Of a stretch of DNA of 57,602 nt, positions 1 through 10,116 are shown piece after piece. Below the pieces are notes generated by a model that searched no databases, was not told the DNA's origin, and saw only the letters and a program-made list of their open reading frames with translations. A program made the translations under genes and the position numbers. Each line of letters begins with the position of its first letter. The stretch's first letter is position 1. Source of the stretch: Cycloclasticus sp. symbiont of Bathymodiolus heckerae (GTDB lineage Bacteria > Pseudomonadota > Gammaproteobacteria > Methylococcales > Cycloclasticaceae); NCBI GenBank assembly GCA_002101235.1, contig LWTL01000111.1, forward strand, positions 1 through 57,602, given 5' to 3'.

Positions 1-55
1 GTGCTGCTTCAAGCCTAAATTCAGGGGTAAATGTTGGTCTGCTTCTTCTCATCAT
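1..55 (-). CDS. IS3-family transposase OrfA, N-terminal fragment
   Basis: Only the first 18 or so residues are present, starting MMRRSRPTFTPEF and running off the window edge. A basic start followed by a TPEFRLEA-type segment is the usual beginning of the helix-turn-helix (HTH_Tnp_1) OrfA proteins of IS3 elements, which bind the IS ends and form the transposase with OrfB by frameshifting. An identical start lies at 57550 in the other copy. The family call rests on this short stretch and the IS tip. Confidence 0.7.
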   Translation of the reverse strand, partial: MMRRSRPTFTPEFRLEAA

Positions 56-127
56 GCGCTCACCTTTTTATCTTGAGATGAATAATATCACCTCTAATTA
101 GGTGGCCAACTTAACTATGCCACTACA
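1..127 (-). mobile_element. IS3-like insertion sequence, left end (partial)
   Basis: The sequence is the inverted copy of 57478-57602; the two match base for base apart from the last few bases at the window edges. The element's outer end reads TGTAGTGGCATAG on the minus strand and stops at base 127, where the two copies lose similarity. The 5' end of a transposase gene lies inside it, reading out of the window. TG at the tip and an OrfA-type start fit the IS3 family; the rest of the element is outside the window. Confidence 0.85.
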
Positions 128-542
128 ATTCGGAGCATCAAGGCAAATGGCAGTCATTGCGGGAGACGGCTATTTCCCAACCATTCTTGCAAAGCGAAAT
201 AACCGTATCCCTGTTTATGCTATTTTAAGTATGTCTTTACTGGCATTCATTCTTGTACTTGTAGGGAGTTTAGAGATGATACTTGAATTTGGCAGTATTA
301 CATTTCTGTTGGTATCGCTGCTAATGGCGTATGCCAATTATAAGATCCGTGATTTAACAAACTCATCACTATTTATTACTTTAGTTTCCTTTGTAGGACT
401 ATTGATAGGAACGGTACTGGTTCTATACTATGAATTTAACAACCAACCTCAACAATTATTATTCATTGTTGGTCTTTATATAATATTAACAATAGGTTCA
501 TGGCTATTTTCAAGAAACAGGTGCCTTCAAGCTGGAAACTAA
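102..542 (+). pseudogene. APC-family amino acid permease, 5' truncated by IS insertion
   Basis: From about base 128 the reading frame matches the second half of an amino acid/polyamine permease: the FGASRQMAVIAGDGYFP segment is the conserved loop after a mid-protein helix of APC transporters. Four to five hydrophobic helices follow, up to a natural stop. The first half (roughly 250-300 residues expected) is missing because the IS ends at 127. The GTG at 102 and ATG at 117 lie in IS sequence, so any product would be a chimeric fragment. A working transporter is unlikely. The substrate cannot be told from this part. Confidence 0.75.
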
Positions 543-598
543 CAAATCGTTCTTCGCTGCGCCCACTTAACAGCTTAAACGTCAAATGGGCCGATCGC

Positions 599-2266
599 TT
601 ACCCCGCTAGTTTTTTATATTTAATGCGACGGGGCTGGTCAGCTTCCGCACCTAAACGACGTTTTAAATCAGCTTCGTATTCTTCGTAGTTACCTTCAAA
701 CCAAACCACGTTACTGTCGCCTTCAAACGCTAGCATGTGGGTGGCTATTCTGTCTAAGAACCAACGATCATGCGAAATAACCACAGCACAGCCGGGGAAG
801 CTGAGTAGGGCTTCTTCAAGTGCGCGGAGTGTTTCAATATCTAAATCATTGGTTGGTTCATCAAGCAGTAATACGTTGCCGCCTTCTTTTAGAACTTTTG
901 CAAGGTGAACACGGTTGCGTTCACCACCGGACAAATCGCCCATGCGTTTTTGTTGGTCTGAACCTTTAAAGTTAAAGCGACCAACGTAGGCGCGAGAAGG
1001 GGTTTCGTAGGTGCCCACGGTGATAACATCGTTACCTTCGGATATTTCCTCAAACACGGTTTTGTTGTCGTCTAAATCATCACGTGACTGGTCTACATAG
1101 GCGAGCTTAACAGTTTCGCCGATTTTAATTTCACCGCCACTGGCATCTTCCATGCCACCCATCATTTTGAACAGGGTCGATTTACCCGCGCCGTTGGCGC
1201 CAATAATGCCGACAATGCCACCTTGCGGAAGGTTGAAGTTAATATCATCAAATAACACGCGGTCACCAAAGGCTTTGCTGACATTAATGGCCTCGATAAC
1301 GGAATCACCTAAGCGCGGGCCAGGTGGTATGTAAATCTCCTGTGTTTCGCTGCGCTTTTGGAAGTCTTTGGATTGTAGTTCATCAAACCGTGCCATACGC
1401 GCTTTGCTTTTGGCGTGACGGCCTTTTGCATTTGAGCGCACCCATTCCAGTTCTTTTTTAATAGAACGTTTTTGCGAGGCTTCAGCCTTTTGTTCTTGCT
1501 CTAAACGCGCGTCTTTTTGTTCTAGCCATGATGAGTAGTTACCTTCCCAAGGAATACCGCGTCCACGATCGAGCTCTAAAATCCAACCGGCGACGTTATC
1601 TAGGAAATACCGATCATGAGTGACGGCAACAACGGTGCCGGTGAAGTCGTGCAAAAAGCGTTCTAACCATGCAACTGATTCAGCATCTAAATGGTTAGTG
1701 GGTTCATCCAGTAACAGCATGTCGGGTTTTGAAAGAAGTAACTTACACAAAGCAACACGGCGTTTTTCACCGCCCGATAATTTACTCACATCAGCATCCC
1801 AAGGCGGTAGACGAAGTGCATCGGCTGCTATTTCCATCGTGCGATCAGTGTCATGCCCATCACTCGCTTGTAGAATGTTTTCCAACTCAGCTTGTTTTTT
1901 AGCCAAGGCGTCAAAGTCTGCATCAGGCTCTGCGTAAGCGGCATATACAGCATCTAATTCGGCTTGTGCGTCGGTCAAGTCACCTAAGGCTTCCTCAATA
2001 TTACCGCGCACGTCTTTGCTTTCGTCTAATTGAGGTTCTTGTGATAAATAGCCGATTTTTATACCGGGTTGTGGTCGTGCTTCGCCTTCAATGTCGGTGT
2101 CTAGCCCCGCCATTATTTTTAATAAGGTCGATTTGCCAGAACCATTCAAGCCCAGCACACCAATTTTTGCGCCGGGGTAAAAAGATAAATAAATATCTGT
2201 CAGAATTTTACGTTTAGCGGGCACGATCTTGCTAACGCCGTTCATAGTGAAAATGTATTGAGCCAT
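599..2266 (-). CDS. ettA: Energy-dependent translational throttle protein EttA (ABC-F ATPase)
   Basis: This is a 555-residue cytoplasmic ABC-F protein, the usual EttA length. Two ABC ATPase domains are present: Walker [10 protein letters not shown] near residue 39 and GANGAGKST near 358, signatures LSGGEKRRV and LSGGERNRV, and Walker B/D-loops [11 protein letters not shown] and [11 protein letters not shown]. Between them lies the charged linker (residues about 240-300) that contacts the ribosomal P/E-site region. EttA binds the E site and gates entry into elongation according to the ATP/ADP ratio. No membrane segments are present, so it is not a transporter. It is transcribed alone, divergently from the acetyltransferase gene at 2491. 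Confidence 0.95.
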   Translation of the reverse strand: MAQYIFTMNGVSKIVPAKRKILTDIYLSFYPGAKIGVLGLNGSGKSTLLKIMAGLDTDIEGEARPQPGIKIGYLSQEPQLDESKDVRGNIEEALGDLTDAQAELDAVYAAYAEPDADFDALAKKQAELENILQASDGHDTDRTMEIAADALRLPPWDADVSKLSGGEKRRVALCKLLLSKPDMLLLDEPTNHLDAESVAWLERFLHDFTGTVVAVTHDRYFLDNVAGWILELDRGRGIPWEGNYSSWLEQKDARLEQEQKAEASQKRSIKKELEWVRSNAKGRHAKSKARMARFDELQSKDFQKRSETQEIYIPPGPRLGDSVIEAINVSKAFGDRVLFDDINFNLPQGGIVGIIGANGAGKSTLFKMMGGMEDASGGEIKIGETVKLAYVDQSRDDLDDNKTVFEEISEGNDVITVGTYETPSRAYVGRFNFKGSDQQKRMGDLSGGERNRVHLAKVLKEGGNVLLLDEPTNDLDIETLRALEEALLSFPGCAVVISHDRWFLDRIATHMLAFEGDSNVVWFEGNYEEYEADLKRRLGAEADQPRRIKYKKLAG

Positions 2267-2490
2267 TGTTGTTCCGTGTTTGGGGTGAATAATTACGAAT
2301 ACTTCTTTAAGGCATGCGTGTTGAGTTGGTTAAAAGCTAACAGTAGCACGTCAAAGTCAGTAGCTTGAGTGTTTCTGTATTGTAACAGTGACGCGAGCTC
2401 CATTTGCATGTTGAAAATAGCCTGTCATATAAATGAAAGATTTTAATGCTAACCTTGTATTGATTAGATTATTTTTGATAAGGACGTGTG

Positions 2491-5187
2491 ATGATAAATG
2501 AGCGCAAAATAATGAGCTTTATCTCGCCGCAAACAGTCGCGGTGGTCGGCGCGAGTCAGCGGGAAGGTTCGTTGGGACGAATTATTATGTCTAACCTATT
2601 ATCTGGCAGCATAGCCGAGGCTGACCTGTGTGTTGTTAACCCTAAATACAAACGCGTGTTAAATACGGCGTGTTATGCCACGGTGGCGGATATGCCGCAT
2701 GTGCCAGATCTGGCTATTTTGGTTTCTCCTGCTAAAACAGTGCCCCAGTTAATTACCGAGTTGGGGCAAAAAGGGGTTGGCTGTGTCATTGTTATTAGCG
2801 CCGGTTTTTTAGAAAGCGGCCATGACGAAGGTCGGTTGCTAGAGGAGCGTATGCTGAGAGAGGCGCGTCGATTCAATATGCGTATTGTGGGGCCAAATTG
2901 TTTGGGTATTTTATCGCCCATCAATGGTTTAAACGCAAGCTTTAGTCATTTGATGCCTAAAAAAGGAAAAATTGGTGTTATTTCTCAATCGGGCGCAATG
3001 CTAACCTCCATTATTGATTGGGCTTGTGGACGTGGAATAGGTTTTTCACACTTAGTGTCGTTGGGTGACATGGCAGATGTCGGTTTTCCAGAGGCTCTCG
3101 ACTTTATGTCGTCTGACTCTAATACCGAAGCCATTTTGATTTATATGGAGTCTGTTCATAACGCTCGCCGCTTTATTTCGGCGGCGCGAGCCGCCTCTCG
3201 GACAAAGCCGATTGTTGTGCTTAAAGTGGGTCGCTCTGATGAGGGTAGTCGAGCGGCGGCCTCCCATACGGGTGCGTTGGCGGGTTCAGATGACGTGTAT
3301 CAGGCGGCCTTTGATCGCTCTGGTTTGCTGCGAGTTGATGGAATGCGCGAATTGTTTTATGCGGCCGCTTCGTTAACATCGGTGGGACCGATTGATGTTG
3401 AAAATTTAGCTATTTTGACCAATGGCGGCGGCATGGGTGTGTTGGCAACGGATGCGTTAATCAAAGAAGGTGGCGTGTTGGCTGCGCTGTCTGATGAAAC
3501 TATTGAGCGGCTTAATAAGGTATTGCCAGATAGTTGGTCGCACGCAAATCCAGTTGATATTATTGGCGATGCTGGGCCGCAACGCTATGCGGATGCGCTG
3601 GCTATTCTTCAGCAAGATGCAGGGGTGGGCACTGTCTTGGTGCTCAATTGCCCAACCGCAGTAGCATCGAGTACCGATGCGGCTGAAGCGATTATTAAAG
3701 CGACGCAGGACAGTGACAAGTGCGTGCTAGCCAGCTGGGTAGGTAGCGCCACAGCAGAAACGAGTAGAACGCTTTTTGCCCAACATGGCGTTCCAAATTA
3801 CGCAACGCCTGAGGCAGCGGTCAATTCGTTTATGCACTTGGTTCGTTATAAGCAAAATCAAGATATTCTGATGGAAACGCCACCGGCACCCGCTAAAGAT
3901 TTACAGTTTGATGTTGATACGGCGAGCAAGGTGATTGCAACGGCGGTGGCGGAAGGTCGAGAGTGGTTAAATGAGTGGGAGGCAAAAGAGGTTTTATCCG
4001 CTTATGGCATACCCACGGTTGAGACGCGCATGGCGCGAACGCTAGAGGAGACAGTTCGGTTTGCTGAAGAGCTAGGTTTCCCCGTTGTAGTGAAAGTTTT
4101 TTCACCTGATATTATGCATAAATCAGATGTTCGCGGCGTTGCGCTGAATTTAGACAGTGCAGAGGCGGTTAAGCAGGCTGTGTTGGATATTAAGCGTGCG
4201 GTTCAGCAGATAATGCCGGAAGCAAAAATTGAAGGCTTTGCGGTTCAACATATGGTGGATATTAAAGGTGCTCATGAACTGATTTTAGGTGTTAAAGACG
4301 ATTCTACATTTGGCCCCGTTCTTTTGTTTGGTCAAGGCGGAACGGCAGTTGAAGTTTATGACGACAAGGCGCTGGCGTTGCCACCACTAAACTTGAAACT
4401 GGCGAAGGATATGGTTTCTAGAACGAAGGTGTATCGTTTATTGAAGGGCTACCGTGAGCGAGAGCCGGTTGATATGGATGCGCTGTTGTTAACCCTTATC
4501 AAGCTATCGCAATTGGTGGTGGATTTCGATCGTCTAGTTGAGTTGGACATCAACCCGCTGTTAGCCAATGAGCACGGGGTCATTGCGTTGGATGCTCGAA
4601 TACGCATTTCGATAAAGAAAACAGTCAAAAAAGATAGGTTAGCGATTCATCCGTATCCACAAGAATTGGAGGAGCTACTTCATCTTGAGTCAGGCAAAAC
4701 GTATATGCTTCGTCCTATTAGGCCAGAAGATGAGCCCGAGTTGATTCAAAATTTTGAGCAGCTAACGAAAGAAGAAATATGGTTTCGGTTTTTTCATGTG
4801 GTGAAAACAATGGAACACAATATGGCTGCACGTTTCACGCAAATTGATTACGACCGAGAGATGGCACTCGTTGTCACAGATCAATACCGCCATGTTGGTT
4901 GGAAGTTATATGCCGTGGTACGTTTGATAACTAATAAGTTTGAGCCGAAAGCGGAGTTTTCTTTGATCGTTAATAATGCTATCGTCGGGCAGGGTGTTGG
5001 AACGTTGCTGTTGGCGCGAATTATTACATATGCTCAGTCACGCGGTATTGAAGAGATTTATGGCACGGTCTTATCGGATAATAAGACCATGATTGACATC
5101 TGTAAAAAAGCGGGATTTGAAATAAAAGTGAATTATGATGAGCCGGGAACGGTGGATGTTAAGTTAGGGTTAAAGCACAAAGAGTAA
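2491..5187 (+). CDS. Acetyl-CoA synthetase (ADP-forming)-like / GNAT protein acetyltransferase (PatZ/Pat family)
   Basis: A large (898-residue) fusion. Residues 1-450 resemble the CoA-binding and ligase domains of ADP-forming acyl-CoA synthetases (VAVVGASQREGSLG near the start), about 480-710 is an ATP-grasp domain, and about 735-895 is a GNAT domain with the acetyl-CoA loop VGQGVGTLLL. Proteins of this build (Pat/PatZ/YfiQ) acetylate lysines, classically on acetyl-CoA synthetase. The SHTGALAG motif keeps a histidine at about residue 259, where true ADP-forming synthetases are phosphorylated. ATG 2491 is preferred over GTG 2488 because AAGGA lies 6 bases upstream of it; a third in-frame ATG at 2512 is possible. 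It appears to be monocistronic. Confidence 0.88.
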   Translation: MINERKIMSFISPQTVAVVGASQREGSLGRIIMSNLLSGSIAEADLCVVNPKYKRVLNTACYATVADMPHVPDLAILVSPAKTVPQLITELGQKGVGCVIVISAGFLESGHDEGRLLEERMLREARRFNMRIVGPNCLGILSPINGLNASFSHLMPKKGKIGVISQSGAMLTSIIDWACGRGIGFSHLVSLGDMADVGFPEALDFMSSDSNTEAILIYMESVHNARRFISAARAASRTKPIVVLKVGRSDEGSRAAASHTGALAGSDDVYQAAFDRSGLLRVDGMRELFYAAASLTSVGPIDVENLAILTNGGGMGVLATDALIKEGGVLAALSDETIERLNKVLPDSWSHANPVDIIGDAGPQRYADALAILQQDAGVGTVLVLNCPTAVASSTDAAEAIIKATQDSDKCVLASWVGSATAETSRTLFAQHGVPNYATPEAAVNSFMHLVRYKQNQDILMETPPAPAKDLQFDVDTASKVIATAVAEGREWLNEWEAKEVLSAYGIPTVETRMARTLEETVRFAEELGFPVVVKVFSPDIMHKSDVRGVALNLDSAEAVKQAVLDIKRAVQQIMPEAKIEGFAVQHMVDIKGAHELILGVKDDSTFGPVLLFGQGGTAVEVYDDKALALPPLNLKLAKDMVSRTKVYRLLKGYREREPVDMDALLLTLIKLSQLVVDFDRLVELDINPLLANEHGVIALDARIRISIKKTVKKDRLAIHPYPQELEELLHLESGKTYMLRPIRPEDEPELIQNFEQLTKEEIWFRFFHVVKTMEHNMAARFTQIDYDREMALVVTDQYRHVGWKLYAVVRLITNKFEPKAEFSLIVNNAIVGQGVGTLLLARIITYAQSRGIEEIYGTVLSDNKTMIDICKKAGFEIKVNYDEPGTVDVKLGLKHKE

Positions 5188-5352
5188 ATGCTAGCTCGCC
5201 ATAGAGCGCACTTAAGCTACGCCCAAGTGATAGTTTGATATTAACTACTAGTAGTGTATTTAAAGCTAATATTGGCGTTATAGGCACTAGATGATGTAAA
5301 ATTGCCGACTTTATTAATTAAAGCACTTTAGCAAACTGCACGGGAAAACCAA

Positions 5353-6609
5353 ATGTACAACAAAAGCATGAAAATTGAAGGATTTGATGACGAACTTTGG
5401 GCGTCTATTCAACAAGAAGAGCAGCGCCAAGAAGATCATATTGAGCTGATTGCCTCTGAAAACTATGCAAGCCCGCGTGTAATGCAGGCGCAAGGTTCTA
5501 TGTTAACCAATAAGTATGCAGAAGGTTACCCGGGTAAGCGTTACTACGGTGGTTGTGAGTATGTGGATATTGCTGAGCAATTGGCGATCGATCGCGTTAA
5601 AGCATTGTTTGGTGCCGATTATGCAAATGTGCAACCACACGCGGGTTCACAAGCCAATGCGGCTGTTTATTTTGCGCTGCTGAAAGCGGGCGATACTATT
5701 TTAGGCATGAGCTTAGCGCACGGTGGTCATTTAACACACGGTTCTAAAGTTAACTTTTCGGGCAAACTTTTTAATGCCATTCAGTACGGTTTGAATGAGG
5801 CAACCGGCGAAGTGGATTACGATCAAATTCAAGCGTTGGCGAATGAGCACAAGCCTAAAATGATTGTGGCTGGTTTCTCCGCGTATTCTCGAGTGATGGA
5901 TTGGCAAAAATTCCGTGATATTGCGGATTCAGTCGGTGCGTACTTATTTGTTGATATGGCGCACGTTGCAGGTTTAGTAGCCGCAGGTGAATACCCAAGC
6001 CCTGTGCAAATTGCTGATGTAACAACATCAACAACACATAAAACATTACGTGGCCCACGTGGCGGTTTGATTTTGGCCAAAGCAAACCCAGAAATTGAGA
6101 AGAAATTAAACTCAATGGTTTTCCCTGGCACGCAAGGCGGCCCATTAATGCACGTGATTGCAGCGAAAGCGGTTGCCTTTAAAGAAGCCTTATCGCCTGA
6201 GTTCACCGTGTACCAAAAACAAGTCAAAGTAAACGCAAGCGCCATGGCGAATACGTTTATCGAACGTGGTTTTAATATCGTTTCTGGCGGTACAGATAAT
6301 CACCTGTTTTTAGTAGATTTGATTGATAAAGGCTTAACAGGCAAAGCAGCAGAAGCGGCGTTAGAAGAAGCGAATATCACAACAAACAAGAACTCTGTGC
6401 CGAATGACCCGCAATCACCATTCGTTACTAGCGGTATTCGTTTAGGTGCGCCAGCAATTACAACACGTGGTTTTAATGAGCAAGACAGTAAAGACCTTGC
6501 TGGTTGGATGTGCGATATTTTAGGCGACATCGAAAACACAGCCGTCCAGCAAGCAGTTAAAGAAAAAGTGCTAGCTATTTGCTTACGTTTGCCAGTTTAC
6601 GCAGACTAA
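5353..6609 (+). CDS. glyA: Serine hydroxymethyltransferase
   Basis: This 418-residue enzyme is of normal bacterial length. It interconverts serine and glycine with tetrahydrofolate and is the main source of one-carbon units. The PLP-binding lysine is K230 in [28 protein letters not shown] near the N-terminus and [13 protein letters not shown] are also diagnostic. Start 5353 has GGGA at a suitable distance and gives the usual N-terminal extension before DDELW. nrdR follows 10 bases after the stop, so glyA probably heads the glyA-nrdR-rib-nusB transcription unit. No glycine riboswitch is seen in the 165 bases upstream. Confidence 0.97.
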   Translation: MYNKSMKIEGFDDELWASIQQEEQRQEDHIELIASENYASPRVMQAQGSMLTNKYAEGYPGKRYYGGCEYVDIAEQLAIDRVKALFGADYANVQPHAGSQANAAVYFALLKAGDTILGMSLAHGGHLTHGSKVNFSGKLFNAIQYGLNEATGEVDYDQIQALANEHKPKMIVAGFSAYSRVMDWQKFRDIADSVGAYLFVDMAHVAGLVAAGEYPSPVQIADVTTSTTHKTLRGPRGGLILAKANPEIEKKLNSMVFPGTQGGPLMHVIAAKAVAFKEALSPEFTVYQKQVKVNASAMANTFIERGFNIVSGGTDNHLFLVDLIDKGLTGKAAEAALEEANITTNKNSVPNDPQSPFVTSGIRLGAPAITTRGFNEQDSKDLAGWMCDILGDIENTAVQQAVKEKVLAICLRLPVYAD

Positions 6610-6619
6610 GGTTTAAACG

Positions 6620-7117
6620 ATGCAGTGCCCATTTTGTAATGACAGCGATACGCGGGTTATAGACTCGCGCCTTGCAGGTGAAGGCGATAGCGTTCGTAGA
6701 CGACGCGAATGCCTTGCCTGTAAGGAACGCTTTACAACGTTTGAAACGGCTGAGCTTAACTTGCCGCGCGTGATAAAAAGTGACGGTGTACGTGAGCCTT
6801 TTTGGGAAGAAAAACTCAGTGCGGGTTTTCTTCGCGCATTAGAGAAACGCCCTGTTGATAGTGATGCGATTGATGCGGCAATGAGTCGTATTAAAAAGCG
6901 CTTGTTGTCGTTAGGTGAGCGTGAAATACCGTCTATGAAAATAGGTGAGTTAGTGATGGACGAGTTGCAAGACTTAGATCACGTGGCCTATGTTCGTTTT
7001 GCATCAGTTTACAAAAGCTTCGAAGACATTAATGCATTTAGGGAAGTGATTGATGCGTTAGAGAAAGACGGTAAAAGCGAGGCTATTACGCTAAAACCCG
7101 TGGCTGGAAAGTCGTAG
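6620..7117 (+). CDS. nrdR: Transcriptional repressor NrdR
   Basis: NrdR (165 residues) represses ribonucleotide reductase genes in response to the ATP/dATP balance. The N-terminal zinc ribbon shows two cysteine pairs: CPFC at residues 3-6 and CLAC near 31. An ATP-cone domain follows (about 49-139), beginning [13 protein letters not shown]. It lies between glyA and ribD, a position conserved in many Gammaproteobacteria, with 7 bases to ribD. No NrdR-box genes (nrdAB) are in the window, so its targets are elsewhere. Confidence 0.96.
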   Translation: MQCPFCNDSDTRVIDSRLAGEGDSVRRRRECLACKERFTTFETAELNLPRVIKSDGVREPFWEEKLSAGFLRALEKRPVDSDAIDAAMSRIKKRLLSLGEREIPSMKIGELVMDELQDLDHVAYVRFASVYKSFEDINAFREVIDALEKDGKSEAITLKPVAGKS

Positions 7118-7124
7118 CGACGAA

Positions 7125-8237
7125 ATGACGTTTACTTCCGATGACCAACGCTACATGGCTCGTGCTATTGAGTTAGCTAGGAATGGTCAATACAGTGCTA
7201 ACCCCAACCCTTGTGTTGGCTGCGTGATTGTTCAAAATAATCAAATTATTGGTGAAGGTTGGCATGCGAAAGCGGGTGAGCCTCATGCTGAAATTCATGC
7301 CTTAAAGCAGGCGGGCACTGAAGCTAAGAGTGCAGCGGTATATGTCACATTAGAGCCGTGTAGTCATCACGGTAAAACCCCCCCTTGTGCGGATGCCTTA
7401 ATTGAAGCAGGGGTGTCGCGAGTTGTGGTTGCGATGGAAGATCCTAACCCTTTAGTGGCGGGGGAAGGTATTGCTAAATTACGTGACGCTGGTCTTGATG
7501 TGTTGGTTGGCTTGATGGAAGAAGAAGCGGTGGCGTTAAATGTGACGTTTTGCCATAAAATGATGACGGGTAAACCGTATATCATCAGTAAAGTGGCGAT
7601 GAGCTTGGATGGTAAAACAGCAATGGCATCGGGTGAAAGCCAATGGATTACAGGTGCTTCTGCACGTGAAGATGTGCATCGTTTGCGAGCACAAAGTGAC
7701 ATTGTGCTCACGGGTGTTGGAACTATATTGGCAGACAACCCAAAATTAACAGCAAGAGACGGTCTGGCTGGATTGCAAGTTCGTCAGCCCCGACGTGTTA
7801 TTTTAGATTCACAGTTAAAAACGCCGTGTGATGCAGCTATTTTTGGTGATGATGCGAACACAACTATTTTGACATGCAGTAAAGAGGAGCAACGCATATT
7901 AGCTCTGAAGAAAAAGGGTTGTAACGTTGAAGTGCTAGCGGCGGATGCGAATGGTCATGTCGATTTACAAGCCGTTTATACGTGGTTATGTAACCAGCAA
8001 ATTAATAGCGTGATGGTTGAGGCAGGTGCGCTTTTGAATGGAGCCTGTTTGCAGGCTGGGATTATTGATGAGCTGGTCGTTTATATGTCGCCGAGCGTTT
8101 TAGGCTCAGATGCTCGAGGCGCATTTTCAATGCCAACGATAACGCAGCTTTCAGACAAAATTAAGTTGAGTTATGAGCAAATGGAAACGCTTGGTGATGA
8201 TATTAAATTAACGTACATGGTAAAAAGAGAGTCATAA
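7125..8237 (+). CDS. ribD: Bifunctional diaminohydroxyphosphoribosylaminopyrimidine deaminase / 5-amino-6-(5-phosphoribosylamino)uracil reductase
   Basis: RibD carries out the second and third steps of riboflavin synthesis. The N-terminal deaminase domain has the zinc site HAEIHAL and PCSHHGKTPPC (residues about 50-90). The C-terminal half (from about 146) is the NADPH-dependent reductase, with ISKVAMSLDGKTA and a Gly-rich GVGTILADNP segment. At 370 residues it is a complete two-domain protein. It abuts ribE with no spacer (TAA followed directly by ATG), so the two are almost surely translationally coupled. Confidence 0.96.
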   Translation: MTFTSDDQRYMARAIELARNGQYSANPNPCVGCVIVQNNQIIGEGWHAKAGEPHAEIHALKQAGTEAKSAAVYVTLEPCSHHGKTPPCADALIEAGVSRVVVAMEDPNPLVAGEGIAKLRDAGLDVLVGLMEEEAVALNVTFCHKMMTGKPYIISKVAMSLDGKTAMASGESQWITGASAREDVHRLRAQSDIVLTGVGTILADNPKLTARDGLAGLQVRQPRRVILDSQLKTPCDAAIFGDDANTTILTCSKEEQRILALKKKGCNVEVLAADANGHVDLQAVYTWLCNQQINSVMVEAGALLNGACLQAGIIDELVVYMSPSVLGSDARGAFSMPTITQLSDKIKLSYEQMETLGDDIKLTYMVKRES

Positions 8238-8891
8238 ATGTTTACAGGGATTATCGAAGCGATTGGTGAAATCAAACGTGTTGAGCAACAGCAAGGTGAT
8301 GTGCGCTTAACGGTTGCAACCAAGAGTTTGGGTTTAGATGATGCCCAGCTCGGGGACAGTATTGCGGTCAATGGTGTTTGCTTAACGGCTATTGTATTAT
8401 CGAAAGGGCAATTTGTGGCCGATGTTTCAAATGAAACATTATCAGCAACAACAATGGATTCTATTAAGGCGGGTTCGAAGGTTAACTTAGAATGTGCATT
8501 GCAGGCTCAAACGCGTTTGGGTGGGCATATGGTGAGCGGTCATGTTGATGGAGTTGGTAAGGTGTTGGAGCGTAAAGCAGATGCACGTTCAGTACGTTTT
8601 ACCTTTGCTATGCCAAGTGAGTTGGCGCGCTATGTGGCGCAAAAGGGATCAATTTGTATCGATGGCATTAGCCTAACGGTTAACACGGTTGATGACGCAT
8701 CGTTTTCTGTCAATATTGTGCCGCATACGCTTGAAATGACAACGCTTGGTGATCGGAAAGTAGGTGATGCTGTTAACCTTGAAGTGGATGTTATTGCGCG
8801 CTACCTAGAACGCTTAATGATGGGCAGTTCACAAGCAGGCCCCGCTACTGACTATAAAGAGCTGTTAGGGGAAAGTGGCTTCATTAAATAA
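8238..8891 (+). CDS. ribE: Riboflavin synthase, alpha chain
   Basis: This enzyme dismutates two molecules of 6,7-dimethyl-8-ribityllumazine to riboflavin. The N-terminus MFTGIIEAIGEI is the hallmark start. Two internally similar lumazine-binding barrels are visible, each with a G(D/S)S/ICIDGISLTV or DSIAVNGVCLT motif (near residues 38 and 136). Its 217 residues are normal. The symbol ribC is used in some species. It sits between ribD and the ribB-fusion gene in the riboflavin cluster. Confidence 0.96.
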   Translation: MFTGIIEAIGEIKRVEQQQGDVRLTVATKSLGLDDAQLGDSIAVNGVCLTAIVLSKGQFVADVSNETLSATTMDSIKAGSKVNLECALQAQTRLGGHMVSGHVDGVGKVLERKADARSVRFTFAMPSELARYVAQKGSICIDGISLTVNTVDDASFSVNIVPHTLEMTTLGDRKVGDAVNLEVDVIARYLERLMMGSSQAGPATDYKELLGESGFIK

Positions 8892-8951
8892 AAGCAAGAT
8901 AGCAATGTGTATCGGCGTACAATACGCGCTAATTCAGTACAAAGACGCTTT

Positions 8952-10055
8952 ATGAACACGACACAAGAAATTATTGATGACCTGAAGCAAGGTAAAATCG
9001 TCATCATTATGGATGATGAAGATCGCGAGAATGAAGGCGACCTTTTGATGTTAGCGGAACACGTTCGTCCGCAAGATATAAACTTTATGGCGAGTTATGG
9101 TCGTGGTTTAATTTGCTTAACACTGACGCGTGAACGTTGTCATCAATTACGTTTGCCGCTGATGGTGAATGATAATCAAGCAGCATATTCGACGAATTTC
9201 ACTGTTTCTATTGAGGCAGCAGAAGGTGTCACAACGGGTATTTCTGCTGCTGATCGAGCGAAAACAATTCTGGCGGCGGTGAAGCCGGATGCAAGCCCAA
9301 CCGATGTTGTTCAGCCAGGGCATATTTTCCCATTGATGGCTCAACCAGGTGGCGTGTTAAATAGAACAGGGCATACGGAAGCCGGGTGTGATTTGGCGCG
9401 GTTAGCAGGGTCTGAGCCAGCGGCTGTTATTGTTGAAATTTTAAATGACGATGGCAGCATGGCGCGCCGCGATGATTTGAAGGTTTTTGCCGAAAAGCAT
9501 GAATTAAAAATCGGCACGATTGCTGATTTAATTCATTACCGAATTCAGAACGAGAAAACGATCGAACTTGTGAGTAGTTGCGAATATCCTACAGAGTACG
9601 GGGATTTCAGGCTGCATGCGTTCCAAGATCAAATAGATAATAAGCTTCACTTAGCGCTGACTTATGGTGACGTGGAAACCGATGAGCCAGTTATGGTTCG
9701 GGTGAATGCAAAAAGCACCTTGGCGGATTTACTCCACGCGAAAGAAAGTGACCATTACCCTTTGCCTAATGCCATGCGTAAAATTGTAGAAGAAGGTCGT
9801 GGTGCATTGATCTTGATTCGAAATAAAGAAGATAATCAATCGATTGTTGAGTTTATTCATGAGCAAGAGTTAAAAGAGAAGGGTGTGGCTAAAACAGTGG
9901 TTCCACCAACAGTGGACTCACGTGCGGTGGGTGTAGGATGCCAGATTCTTACAGAGCTAGGTATTAAAAAGTTGAAACTACTGGGTACGCCTACAAAGTA
10001 CTCTGGGTTGGCTGGGTTTGATATTGAAATTGTTGAGCACGTCGCTTTAGATTAG
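8952..10055 (+). CDS. ribB: 3,4-dihydroxy-2-butanone-4-phosphate synthase fused to a GTP cyclohydrolase II-like domain lacking zinc ligands (RibBX type)
   Basis: The N-terminal ~200 residues are a complete RibB: the acidic active-site loop [11 protein letters not shown] near residue 19 and RTGHTEAG for ribulose-5-phosphate. The remaining ~160 residues align with GTP cyclohydrolase II but do not show the CxxGDxFxSxxCDC zinc motif; only one cysteine remains in [10 protein letters not shown] and one in VGVGCQI. This resembles the RibBX fusions in which the second domain is not a working cyclohydrolase. A separate ribA would then be needed elsewhere. The start is placed at ATG 8952 because [15 protein letters not shown] is the standard N-terminus; a longer frame from 8907 is unlikely. 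Confidence 0.9.
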   Translation: MNTTQEIIDDLKQGKIVIIMDDEDRENEGDLLMLAEHVRPQDINFMASYGRGLICLTLTRERCHQLRLPLMVNDNQAAYSTNFTVSIEAAEGVTTGISAADRAKTILAAVKPDASPTDVVQPGHIFPLMAQPGGVLNRTGHTEAGCDLARLAGSEPAAVIVEILNDDGSMARRDDLKVFAEKHELKIGTIADLIHYRIQNEKTIELVSSCEYPTEYGDFRLHAFQDQIDNKLHLALTYGDVETDEPVMVRVNAKSTLADLLHAKESDHYPLPNAMRKIVEEGRGALILIRNKEDNQSIVEFIHEQELKEKGVAKTVVPPTVDSRAVGVGCQILTELGIKKLKLLGTPTKYSGLAGFDIEIVEHVALD

Positions 10056-10116
10056 TCAGTGTGAAACACTGATACAATTACATACTATTTATAAGTACAG
10101 ATAACACGGGTTTTAT

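Noticed and set aside
5188..5352. Glycine riboswitch or PurR site before glyA
   Set aside because: No recognisable aptamer motifs or PurR-like palindrome was found in the 165 bases.
5829..6245. Minus-strand frame of 138 codons inside glyA
   Set aside because: It lies wholly opposite a highly conserved gene and has no protein-like features of its own.
8892..8951. FMN riboswitch before the ribB-fusion gene
   Set aside because: The gap is only 60 bases and none of the conserved RFN blocks (such as the GGCGGT-type motif) is present; the same is true before ribD.
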